Made by a program: the position numbers and the translations under genes. 64,000 bases of DNA from Bimuria novae-zelandiae CBS 107.79 (Eukaryota; Ascomycota; Dothideomycetes; Pleosporales; Didymosphaeriaceae), in assembly GCA_010015655.1 (NCBI GenBank), contig ML976677.1, forward strand, positions 754,903 through 818,902. The letters are read 5' to 3'. Under the pieces are notes generated by a model. The model was not told where the DNA came from. It saw only the letters and a program-made list of their open reading frames with translations, and did no database searches. Positions 24,261 to 35,699 of this stretch are shown here, in pieces. How positions within the stretch are numbered: the first letter of the stretch is position 1; each line of letters begins with the position of its first letter.

Positions 24261-24445
24261 CCCACTCATTATCTACGCACTTCGAAACATCTACAACCCT
24301 ATGGCAGGAGTGGGTCGTCCGCCCTCCCCGCTAGCGTCACCGAGGTGTTCACCCACTTTTTAAGATATATAAGTGAGAGAGGGTGAACCGTTCTATTGAA
24401 TTTTTGTCTGTCTACCTGTGTTTTTAGAAGAAGCTCCCCTCCGTA
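24261..24445. other. Host spacer between two transposons
   Basis: This 185-bp segment of normal composition lies between the MITE right end and the pogo-type element. It may be a remnant of host intergenic sequence. No gene is seen. Confidence 0.4.
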
Positions 24446-26545
24446 CCGTGCCCGACGGGCTCGTGCACCAATACCAACACGCTCACCACCACAAAGATGA
24501 GGTTATTGTGAGCGCTACAAAAGCGATTATCGCGAGGTTTTTTGTTGTTATCACTCTATAGAGGCGTACGAACAAGTTATACTATCTAAGTTTTCGCAAG
24601 AGAGTAATTGCGCGACCGCGAGAGCTGACTTTAGGTAGAGGTGTTGGTGCAGCTTCTAGGGACGACGGATGAGCTGCAGCACCGCCCTTGGCTCGTTTTG
24701 GCTTGCGCTTTACTAGAGGTGTTTTTGAAGCTTTGCGCTTGCCACTTTGGGTAATTTTAGAGGCCTGCCTGGTGTTTTGAGCAGCTTTTCTGGCATCCCG
24801 GGCAGCCACCTGTTCGGCCTTCATCCGATCTCGCACCTCCTTGGCTCTCTCTCTCGCCACACGACGCTCCTCCTTCTCTTAATCCTTGAGGAGCTTGGCA
24901 GCAGCTTGAAGCTCCTTTTTGTTTAACTTTGCTAGACTCTCCTGCTCCTCTTGGTGTTGCTTTTCTGCCTCACGCTCACGTGCTCGCTCGAACTTGGAGG
25001 GCGACCAGAAAGTAACACCACCGTAGTACTCCTCCTCGCGCTGCAAATCAAGAGGTTTTCCAGCGTTATTACGCTGCTTCTTAGCAGTGAGAGCATCCCT
25101 TAGGCCGCTGTTCTCATGGTGTAGTAGCTCGTTTTAAACCTGAAGTTAGTGTAGCGTTTAGGAGAGCTTCTGCGAGGTCTCCGCCGAGGTATCCTTCACT
25201 GCAGCACGTACGAGACGCTCCATCTGCCTCCAGTACTTAGGCAAGAGGGCTAAGGGCTGTGCCTTACTCTCATCGTCGTCCTGTTTGCGGAAACGCTCGA
25301 GTACGACGTCAGCCTTCATGGGGGCTATACCCGTGGCTTCAAACGCCTTATAGACGAGTTTTTTCGTAAACGTAGACTCCTAGGCACCCTGTAACAGCGG
25401 GAAGAAGTCTCCCTTCTAGATAGCTAGTAACCCCTACGTTTTAAAGAGGTAATTAGTAAGCTTAGTAAAGTAGTTACTACTAAAAGGTTTAAAGTAAACT
25501 ATATTAAAAGGCTATAACGTATAAGTTAAATAAAAAAGAAATATAGCTAGTAGTATTTTATAAGCCTTGGAGTATTTAATAAAGTCTATTAAGAGATAGC
25601 TATTATAGCTATTAAGTATAAAAAGGTGCTAAGCTTAGCTAAGGCATATTTTTTACTTTATTTTATAGTTAAAAACTTACTTTCACTAGGCTAATTTAAT
25701 ATTATTATTTATTTATCTTATTAATAAGGAGCTTATAAACACGTCATGCTTTCTTACTTTAATTTAAGCTACTTATAAGAGTTAAAGCATATAGTTAGCT
25801 AACAAGTATATAAGAGCTAGTAGTAAAACACTCCTATTTACTCTAATAAGTACTATAACTATTACTTACTTTTAAAGCTATTTTAAAGCACTACTTAAAT
25901 CTTCTTTTTCTCTTATTAAAGCTAACTAAATACTTATTTTAAGCGTCCTGTAATACTAATTATAAAGCCCTTTTTATCTATATTATAGGTATTATAAGGC
26001 TTTACTTTATACTAAATAATCTTATAATACAGAAGGTTAAAGTATAACTTATACTTATATTATAAGTAAGCCTAGTAGTGTATAATATCTATACTAGCAC
26101 TCTATTTAGAGATAAGATAGTTATAGTTATAATTAAAAAAATATAAAACCTAGCCCTCTCTAACGTACTTTTTTAATATTTTAAACGTGAAATTTTAAAT
26201 TATAGCTTTTATAGAAGGTAGCCTATAAGCTATAAGCCCTTTAATATACTCTATAAGTCCCTCCTCTTATTATAGGCTAATTAATTATTACGCAGCGTAC
26301 TTAACTACTTAAAAGCTTATTTAGTAGTTCTATCTTTAGCTTAGTGTTAAATATAATACACTATATTTTTTGTAATACCTTAAAGGCTAAAATATTACTA
26401 GCTTTATATAATTTTAAATTTATAATTACTTTATTAATTAGTACTATAGTAGTGTAGTTATCGCGTGTTAAAAAAGTCGAGATAGGCCCATTATTTAGTG
26501 AGATGGTGCACGAGCCCGCGCGGTGCGCGAGCCCGTCGGGCACGG
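24446..26545 (-). mobile_element. Pogo-type (Tc1/mariner) DNA transposon, 2.1 kb, degenerate
   Basis: The ends are inverted repeats starting CCGTGCCCGACGGGCTCG, with TA on both outer sides (24444-24445 and 26546-26547). Size and TA target fit the Fot1/pogo group of fungal elements. The right arm carries an internal duplication of the GTGC(A/G)CGAGCCCG block (26505-26535). The encoded transposase lies on the minus strand and is heavily mutated except at its C-terminus. Confidence 0.82.
24582..26360 (-). pseudogene. DDE_1/CENP-B-like transposase, decayed
   Basis: Read on the minus strand, the C-terminal part is clear: KAFEATGIAPMKADVVLERF near 25300-25370, YYGGVTFWSPSKFERARERE near 24980-25040, and a Lys/Arg/Ala-rich coiled tail ending in LLRKLR at 24582. 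These are typical of the C-terminal region of pogo/Fot1-like DDE transposases. Several stops interrupt it (near 25135-25165 and 24880). Upstream of about 25440 the sequence is so AT-rich that the catalytic core cannot be read. The 5' limit is approximate. Confidence 0.7.
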
Positions 26546-26547
26546 TA

Positions 26548-27148
26548 CTCTTATAAGTGCACCCAGGTGCCTGCTACAATACAATATTATCCCTCGCATG
26601 GTCAAAACCGCCCGTACACGGGCTACACGGAATCAGCCAATTGGAGGCATACTCCGATTCTGTACAAACACGAAGAAATATCAGATTTATATATAGATTT
26701 ATACGGGGGCTTAAAATCTAACGGTAACTTAATTAAATTACTTAATACTTAAGCTTAAAGTAGTGTTTATCTTTGTAATTGTTTAGATCCTTTGTATATG
26801 CTCCTGCCAGCACTCAGGGCGTACTTCAGGCCTACACAAAGGCAGCCTACAGAGATTACAGCCAAACTGAGTACGCGGAGGGCGCTGGCGCCCATGAGAG
26901 TTGCCTGAGATAGATTGGAGGGGTCATTGTGAGACCTTGGAGTTGTGTTGTTTACGCCTAGCTACTGCACAAGCTATACAAGTCTTTGCTTCTGAGTAGA
27001 CCTTTATAGACCGGTGAGCAGCCTCTACGTTAGTAACAACGTCGTTAACTCGCTCGCGCTTCCTATTACTATTATAAAGTCTACTATCGCGCTTAAAAAG
27101 CTACTCTATAAGGTTATATAAGAAGTCTTTATAGCCTAATTATTTAGC
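26548..27148. other. Unassigned repeat-island segment
   Basis: About 0.6 kb between the pogo element and the inverted gypsy fragment. Part of it (26780-26960) has near-normal composition. I recognise no domain, LTR pair or gene. Confidence 0.4.
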
Positions 27149-27309
27149 TGTAAGGGACTGGATGCTCAAGGAGCCAAAGGTGCCAGAAGAATACTTATAA
27201 ATTTAATAAAAAGTATAAAGTTAAGCTTTAGGCGTCGAACTTATATATCTAGGGTTTATATAACTAAAAGTTAAGGATCTAAGGTAATAATTAAGTATAG
27301 CCTATTATA
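27149..27309 (-). repeat. LTR of the truncated gypsy copy B'
   Basis: A 161-bp match, in reverse orientation, to the LTRs at 33321-33481 and 40657-40817. It starts TGTAAGGGACTGG and ends CCTATTATA on the plus strand. Confidence 0.88.
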
Positions 27310-29228
27310 TACCTCCCTTCTCTTTATTAGGGGTAAAGAAAAATCTCTACGTCTTATCTTATTAATAGCTTTGTAATTATTTTATTATTTACTTATAATC
27401 CTTTTACTATTATAAACGTTTTATTAGTTTTATTCTCGCGTATCTAATTTTATATTTTTACTATAAGTAGTTACTATAGCGGTGTGTTCGCACTAGTACG
27501 TTTACTTATTATTATATATATAAAATTACTTCTCGCCTAGCTTTAAAACCTTAATCTTTTATACTCTTTTTATTTTAACTTTATGTACTATAACGTCTTG
27601 CTTTTAGTCTAGTCTTTTTTAACTTTATAATTTAATCCTCTTCCTGTTCTAATAAAATAGCTAGCCCTTTACGTAATACTTATATAGTAAAAACTTTTAA
27701 GCATTAAAGGCGTTCTATTAATTATAATAATAAAATAAATGAAGCCCCGTTCCTGTTATAATTACTTAGTTACTAACTTAAAAAGTCTAAGCTTTTTAAG
27801 AATAAGGCTATTATTTTTAATACTAATATAATTTTTCTTAGCTAGCTTACTAAAAAGTTTAGTTTTTTTAAAGCTCGCAAAGTAAGTTCTAGACTCTCTT
27901 TTATACTTTTTTACTTTTTTTTACTTTCTAACTTAGCTTTTTACTCTTCTAACGTTTTCCTTAGTTCTTTATTAGCCTAGGTATGCGTACTCGCTAACTT
28001 AACAAACTTAGCTTTTAAGCCCTAATTTTACTACGCGTAATAATTAAGCGCTAGTATATTAATTATATTACTTATAAACGCGTCTATTAGTAGGTGCTAG
28101 CAGGTAAGATAGTGTCCTATAAAGAGTGCTATACTTATAAGCTTACTAGCTATACTAGATAAGTATGCTTTAGTCTAATTTATTTTAAATAACTTTAGGG
28201 TGTGCTCTACTAACTTCTTCCCTAACTTAGATTTAGCCTACTTTTAATAAAGGTAGCCACGAAGAATTCGCTAATATTATAGTTATTTATATAAGCTATC
28301 TTATAAATAAAACTTTAAAAAGTAGCTAAGAGTAAAAAGTCTTTTTTATTAGCCTTAACGCGTTCTATTCTACTTATAAAGTTATTATTATTCATTACTA
28401 TACCTGTTTTAAGAGCAAGACTACTATTACTTTAGATCCTATTTTTTTTTAAACTATTTAGCTTTTAGAGCGTATTACTATTGCGGTTAAAAAGACTTTT
28501 AACCTTCTTTAAATTTATACTACTAACTTTAAGGCATTTTATTAAGAGTGTAAAAACCCTTTTATAAGTTCTTTTTAAATACTAAAGCTATTTTTTAAAA
28601 CTAATATCGTGTAGCTCTCTAATAAGTTTATAGTAGTAGATAAGGGTATTATAAAAAATAGTTTCTAAGTAATAGATAATATCCTTACAGGAGCTAATAT
28701 ACTTATTTAAGCTTACTAGGGCTTACGCTAGCAGCTTTAGGCTATTATAATTAAAAAGTGCCTAAATAAAGAGGATAATAGCTGTCTTAACTTTAGTAGT
28801 GTATTAGATAGCAGAGAAAAAGCCCTAGATATTATTAGGGAGGATTTTACTATTTTTTTTAGTAACTAAAAATATCTTTCCTACCTAGTTCCTCTCTCCT
28901 TCTTATCTTCCCCTTATTATTCCTAGTATTTCTAAGGGTTTTTTAAGTCGCTTTCTTAGGATCCCTTCTTAACTGTCTTTCTTAGGTAGACAGGATTACT
29001 TATACTTTTTTTTAGCCTAATTCTTAGTCTTGCCTAATACTTTACTTTATCCTTTAATAATATTATTCCTGTCCTTATTTTAGATATTTTTATCTAGCTA
29101 GGTTTTTTAGCTTAGTAAGATAGGCATCGTAGAGCCTCCTTTAGGCCGTAATAGAAGTTAATTTAGGGAATATTATAGTAGAATCCTATTAAAAGTTTTG
29201 TATTATAATTTTAATATAGCTTAGTGAA
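27149..29228 (-). mobile_element. Truncated inverted copy of gypsy element B (B')
   Basis: The segment is the reverse complement of the 3' part of element B (about 38.69-40.82 kb). It starts with a 161-bp LTR (27149-27309) and continues through the internal 3' region until homology stops abruptly near 29228, where sequence of element O begins. The 5' LTR, gag and pol are missing. It is strongly AT-rich and has no open frame. Confidence 0.82.
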
Positions 29229-29720
29229 CTGTTAGGATCTGAGATCCAGGGAAGGCTGTGCCGGTTTTGTATTTAATCCCTCATGTTATTCGCCAGGAAT
29301 GACTGGTTATTAGCGACAATGCCGCAAGGCGCTAAGTTATATAACTACTCTCTAGAGAGTGCTTACTTAAGAGCGCTCGCTAATAAGCAGGAACAAGACA
29401 CGTATATAGGAACGCTAAGTATTGTGACGGCCTGGCATGCTGGCAGGTCACATGACCTCGCGTACGAGGCGCAACTGCCTCACGCCCTGGTGCGGCTGCT
29501 CGCGCACCCAGCGCAGCGACCTTGGATGGATAGTTGTTCCGCTCCGACGGCCGCGCACAAAAGCGCGTGAGCCCTGTGTACCTACAGCCTCCTCATCTTA
29601 GTGTAGCTGAAATAGAGCCAACTTACCTCATCTGCTCTTTCGATGCAGGAGCGCGCGGTCGTCCTCACAAGTATAGCCCTCTATACTCGTGTTTAACCTA
29701 TTTATTAATCTATCGTTTAG
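29229..29720 (+). repeat. Possible 5' LTR/leader of gypsy element O
   Basis: This segment has near-normal GC content inside AT-rich DNA, begins TGTTAGGATCTG and directly precedes the decayed gag. Position and TG start suggest an LTR. No second copy is visible in the window to confirm it, and small open frames inside it look fortuitous. Confidence 0.4.
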
Positions 29721-29759
29721 GTTTAACTTAGGCTTTTATTAATTTAATTATACTATATA

Positions 29760-31028
29760 TACTTTTAATACTAACGCTCTATTAATAAGCGCAAGCTATT
29801 AATATACCTTTTACTTACATTACTAATACTCTTGCCTAAGAACTAACCCTACTCTTCTTTAAAACTAACTACCCTAAAGGGCTTAATATCTTAAATACCC
29901 TTAATATAAGCGTTAACGATACGTTTTACACTAATATAATAAATATTTAAATAGATACTCCTAAAGGAGTAAGCGTCACCGTAGCTAGTAAAATAATAAG
30001 AAGCTTTTATAGGAAGCCTAACTTCTTTTTTAGTAAATATAATTATATAGAACTATAGATCTTATAACTTAACCTATACTTTTATAAAATAAAGAAAGAA
30101 TCGGAAAATACTAATAAGACTATATTTACTTCTATCTATACAAAGGGAAACGCCTTTAAGTAGATCTATTTTTACGTTAATTAATACCTAGCCAGAGCTA
30201 ATATAGAAGGTGATACTATAAATAAAATTATAAAAAATTATAACACCTTCTACGCCAAAGTTAAATAATACTGTAAAATTACTAATTAGGAAGCTATTAC
30301 TAAATAAATAATTGAATAACTTAAATAAGCTTATTTAGTAATTAAATATAAATACGAATTCCGCAAGAATACTAACTAAGTTAAATAAAATAACATTAGT
30401 TTTATAACTATATTTTATAAGGAATTAAAGCAACATGTACGTAAAAAACAATTATATAGTAACGTAAAGACTAATACCTTATAAAAGTTTACAGTAGAAG
30501 TAACTTAAATTAATAATAAATAGTATAAACTAGAACGAGATCTATGTTAGAACCAAGATAGAAAGAAAAGCTATAAAGCACTAGCTATAAAAATTAATTA
30601 CTATAACTTAAAGTAGTAGCCACAGCGTAGAAACTAAGTTAACTATAGTTACTAACTAATAGAAGGAATCTAGTACTAACAAGTTAACGTAATAGAGATA
30701 AAGGCAGGAAAGGTTAAAAGCTTTTATAAGTCTAACTAAGGACGTACCATAAATAGAACCTACAGACAAGGGACTAAGACACGCCTTTACTATATATATA
30801 GTAAACTAGGCTACATAGCTAGGAACAATAGATCTAAGAATAAGGTCATTAAACAGTTAAATATACTAACCGTTAATAATAATTTAAACGATGAAGAATG
30901 GCAGGTAACACCTACTATTACGTAATCTAACATCCTAGATAAAAACTTAAAGTAATTAGAATCGCCAGACTTTTTCATATACAAGGACACTAATAATAAA
31001 GGTTTAGATGAAGAAAATAAGCTCATGT
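29760..31028 (+). pseudogene. Decayed gag of gypsy element O
   Basis: Translation with many stops gives gag-like charged sequence and a zinc-knuckle relic near 30785-30835 (YYIYSKLGYIARN, with Cys and His apparently changed to Tyr). The part from about 30330 to 31025 is repeated in inverted orientation at about 48430-49130, where the knuckle region has fewer changes. It is not functional. Confidence 0.65.
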
Positions 31029-31245
31029 AATACTGTCCGATTATATAGCCTCTATCTGTTGTGGATATAAGGCTGGAGCACTCTCTCTTTTGTACTATTC
31101 TAAATAGGGCTAGCGCTGCAGCGGCACTTATTTGGAGCCTCGCACACATCTGCATTCCAGGAACACAGAACACGAACATCATCAATCAATCATCACATCC
31201 ATCAAATTCTCATCATTGCATTATCTCAAAGTGACAGAACACTAT
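31029..31245. other. Moderate-GC island interrupting the gag of O
   Basis: The inverted gag copy (48430-49130) loses homology at the point where this roughly 217-bp segment begins. It has normal composition and LTR-like downstream features (ACACAGAACACGAACATCATC). It could be a solo LTR or a short element; I find no clean target duplication, so boundaries are approximate. A minus-strand open frame over it (30811-31185) is probably fortuitous. Confidence 0.4.
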
Positions 31246-32519
31246 TAAATCTGACACTACCCTTGCTCTAATAGGAGACGAGGAAATAGACCTTACACAG
31301 GATATCCCTAAACTACTAGCTAAGTAGGTAGAGGAGCAAAAGGTCCTACGGGAACATAATATCTTTAGCTATTTAGTAAATAATATTTATTAGATATATA
31401 GTAGTAAGCTACTCTATCCGCCCTAATATAAGGCGAAAGTGGTTATCTAAGGACCACACGCGTGGGATGTCTATTGGCTCGCCAAGAAGCTATAAGGCCT
31501 CCCTAAGCATTACCTGCGCCAGGTTATAATACTAGAATAATATAAACGCGCTAAATAGTAGTAATATACGCGTAAAGGATATTAATAGCATTTTAAGGCC
31601 TACGTTAAGACTACTTATTTTCTAGGGGACCTAGATTATTATTAACTAAAAAAGAGTTAATATAATATACCTAATAACTACTACGAGCACTTTCCTATAT
31701 ACTAGACTAAATACTATAAGTAGAATAGTTAGTACTAATACTTTAATAATAACTATAAGCTTTACTAATAGTAAAAGGTTAAGACAGGCTAGTTTTCCTA
31801 GGGCCTAGACCTTTAAGACCTTAACACGATAATAGGGAATATATAGCTAGGAAAAGATAAGGATTATATATTAATCTTATAAAACTAGTATTACCTATAG
31901 TGCTTTATATACCTAAGCCTGCAGGAAGAAGTAGCTTCTTTTAATAGCTACCTAGGATATAGCGCGTTAGCGTAGAAAAATGCCTTACTCTAGGTTATAC
32001 TTAAAATAGGTAATTAGAAGTATATAAATCTGATAGGATTAGAGAGACCTATGCATTATATTAATAGTAATATACGTAATATAAAATTTAGGAAATCTTA
32101 AAATTAGTATAAGTTAAGAATTAGATCTAAGAGGCTACAGAGAGTTAGTTAAAGGATCTAAAAAACTAAATTATTACTAAGTAATAAGCTATACTAGTAA
32201 TAGTGTAATTATTATAGCTTATTAAGTAGACACTCGCTAAGTTAAGAAATATTTAATTAAAAATATTACGGTGCACAGGTATCGTGTTATAGTACTTATT
32301 AACCTAGGGGCAGATGCATGCTTAATTATCCTATAAGTAGTTAAAAAAATATAATACACTATATTATAATAAGAAAATACTACTATAAATAAGACTCGCG
32401 GATAGGACCTAATCGCAAAAATATAGTAATAGTTAGCTACGCCTTAAGATAGCGCTGGTATAGGTTAATATAGAAGGCCTAGAGAGCCAACATGTTTTCA
32501 CTATTACTATTAATAGGGC

Positions 32520-32815
32520 TCTCACAGCTAGCTGTACATGGGGTGAGCATGGTACGGCAAAGTATAAGGTTTGTACGGTGTGCACAGCGTACGGAGTAAT
32601 AAGGAGAGCAACTAGTTCGTGTAATTGCTTTGTCTCTCTATTGTACGAACGAAGGTGGCGATATTTCAGGAGGCGAGCTACGCACGGATATTACATAAGA
32701 CAACTACGTGATCACGTGTTAGGCCTTGTAGAATACCCTTCGCCGTATCGCCCCTGCGTACAGACAATTACAGAGATAGGAGATATAGAAGCTATTATTA
32801 GATATAAATAGCTAA
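32520..32815. other. Moderate-GC island within element O
   Basis: About 0.3 kb of near-normal GC, starting around TGTACATGGGGTGAG, interrupts AT-rich gypsy sequence just downstream of the protease relic. It resembles a solo LTR or short insertion that escaped much of the mutation. No convincing duplication or inverted repeat was found. A 77-codon plus-strand frame in it is unsupported. Confidence 0.4.
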
Positions 32816-32972
32816 AGCAGTATAATCTAAAAATAGATTAGTATAAAAGAATAATCTTACCCTAAAACACGCTAAAAATAGCTTAAGATAAGCCCCAGCG
32901 AAAGGAAACTCCCTAAGAACCTTAGGCAAGAAAGAAAAACTAGCTATCTATAATATAGAAGATATTAGTTTA

Positions 32973-33144
32973 TGTTGTAAAAGGCACCTTGCTAGAGCTT
33001 TCTGCGCTAGCTAGGGTTGAGCCAAATAGCTAAGCAGCCAAGCACGCGATCCCTTAAATTTATAAATAGCTAGTTATTGTAAAGCTTCCTCTCCTTAATA
33101 GACTTTATTTTTAAGCTCTTTAATCGTTGTGACTATGCGCTATA
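32973..33144. repeat. Left LTR of element A
   Basis: 172 bp, starting TGTTGTAAAAGGCACC and ending GCGCTATA. It matches 42222-42393 with mainly transition differences. Confidence 0.9.
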
Positions 33145-33320
33145 GTTATAAGCCCAGTACCTTTATAATACTTTATAATATACTTATTTTATACTAACTA
33201 ATAATTATAGTAATAAACTATTTCTTACTTCTTATTATCCTTACGCTTATGTCTTAACGCTTATAACCTATAATAGAGCTAGACTATATAATAATTACTA
33301 CAAAGCTCTTAGTAAGTAAC

Positions 33321-33481
33321 TATAATAGGCTACGCCCAGTTGTTGCCTTGGATCCTTAACCCTCAGTTATGCAAATCCTAGATATATAAGTTCGACGCCT
33401 AAAGCTTAACTTTAGACTCTTTATTAAATTTATAAGTATTCTTTTAGCACCTTTAGCTTCTTAAGCACCTAGCCCCTTATA
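33321..33481 (+). repeat. 5' LTR of gypsy element B
   Basis: 161 bp, starting TATAATAGGC (originally TGTAATAGGC by comparison with the reverse copy) and ending CCCCTTATA. It matches 40657-40817. Confidence 0.9.
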
Positions 33482-35699
33482 TTAAATTTAATTACTTTTA
33501 CCCGTTACGGGACAAGTAAATTTTAATATAACTATAGACTAAAGCTACGAAGCAGCACATAAAGTTAAAGGACTTACGTAAATAGATACTATAAAGGCGA
33601 CGCCTAGACCTGCAAGGAGACAAAACCCTCCCTAGTAAGTAATTAAGAAAAAGTTTTAATAGACACTTAACGCTAGCAAGACTATCTTTACTAAATAAAG
33701 AAGTTATAGAAATAAGAATAGGACCTTTTACTAAAAGTCCGCGTTTTAGCGCAAACGATTATGCGCAGTAAGCTATTAGCTTATAAAAAAGTAATAGCTA
33801 GGGAAATAAAAGAATAGCCTCTTTATTTATAACTAAACTCTAGATATCGGGAGTTAATAAGAATAAAATATAATAATTCCTAAGCAAGGTTAAAGCACTC
33901 GTTAACTTTTAAAATACCTTTTAGACTCTGCTATAAGGAGTAAGAGAACTAACTAAAGAAATAATAAAAGAGCGCTAAAAACCCCTAATAACACGATATT
34001 ACTTCTAAAAGACAAGAGGTATAAATTAGCTATTAAAAGTAGACTAATAGATAAAGCTACTAAAGAGATTAATAGTAGAGCTTATTTTAAACTAAGGAAG
34101 AAGCCGCTGCCCTAAAATCTTTAACTTAGCCTACTTTAATAGTAAATAACAGGATTACCGCTACTTTAAGATAATAATGTAATATAAGCTCCTAGAGGAT
34201 AGGGACTACTTTAGAAATATACTTAAATATATTATTAGTTAATTAACAGGACGTGCAGCAATAATAAGAATTATATACCTAAACTACTACCTAGAGTGCA
34301 CTAAAGCTAACCTCTAAAAGCTACCAGACTATAACTTTTATAACTACCTAGCGGAAAAAATCGCGCGTAACTACTTACTTATAATATAATAAGGGAACTG
34401 GAAGCTTCGTGACTTTAATTTTAACTTTAATAACTATACTATAGAAGCTAAAGAGTATAGTTAAAAGATCTTAAAGAACCTATACCTTTAAAGCCTCTAC
34501 GAGGACTTACAGAACCAAATAGTTATAGTAGATATAGATAATAATTAGGACCTATAAGGGGTCTAAAAGAGGGTTAATAAGGTTAAAGAAAACCTCTTCT
34601 AAAATATATTATAGCTACTAAAGTTTTCTACTAAGAATAAGGCGCCAGACAAAATAGATTAGAAACCTACTTAAGCTAACCCTAAAAGGATGTCCGGCCA
34701 ACACAGCTAAGATAAAAGACACTAAGCGATAAATAGAGCCACGGGATACAAGTCTAGTAATACCTAGAAACGAGCCACGTAGGTGTCGCGCGAGGTAATA
34801 GAAACCTATAAGAAGAATAGTTTCTATTTCTATTATAGAGATACAGGATATTGCGTAAAGTAGTATAAACTTTTACCTGCAATAAAGCTGGCACAAGTTC
34901 GCGCTACTACACCCGCTACTAAGAAATTCTCTAATAAAGAGTTTAATACAGCCTCTACTAATTTAAAAAACTAGGTCCTCTTAGTAATAGTCGCTACTAA
35001 GAGGCAAAAGTAGGAAAAGGGCAAAAGATAAGTTTTAATAACTTTTAAAGACTATAGCTAGACTTAACACTAGTAATAGTACACTTGCTTATTAATAACA
35101 TTATGTTTATATTAACAATAATTAATTTAGGTTATTTAACCTTTAGATTTATATTAGAAAAACTTATAATAAAAGCCTACCTATAGCGCAAGAACCTACC
35201 CTATTTATAAGAGGTTATTAGTATTAGAGGCATGCGACTCTTCGTACGCAAAGTAGTCTAATTAGAAATAAATATTAATAGCTATATAGAATTAATATAA
35301 CTATACGTCTTACCTAACAACGGGTCGTACGACCTAATCCTTAGCCTAACCTAAATAAAAAAGAATAGGGTTAAACTAGCCCTAGTAAAGAAATTAATCT
35401 AGATTAGAAGTTTAGGCACCCGCATCCGTGACTAAGAAGGTAAAAAACTATTAATAAAGCTCTAAGGGGTATTAGCTATAGCCTTTATAGCCCTAGATTA
35501 GCGTAATTAACGCCTAGGAAACAGGGCTAAGGTGTTTTCTATATTAATAAAAAATATATAGAAGGCGTTAACCCGCAAGCTAAAGGTAAACCTATAAGAG
35601 TTATTACCTAAAGCTTCTAAGGACTTATAGCGTATCTTCTATAGGGAACAAGCTAACAAGCTCCCCCCGCACCGTGAACCTAGAGTGAATCTTTTTATC

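Noticed and set aside
29283..29731. Two short plus-strand frames in a GC-rich patch as host genes within the repeat island
   Set aside because: They overlap, lack domains, and lie in what is more likely LTR or leader sequence of gypsy element O.
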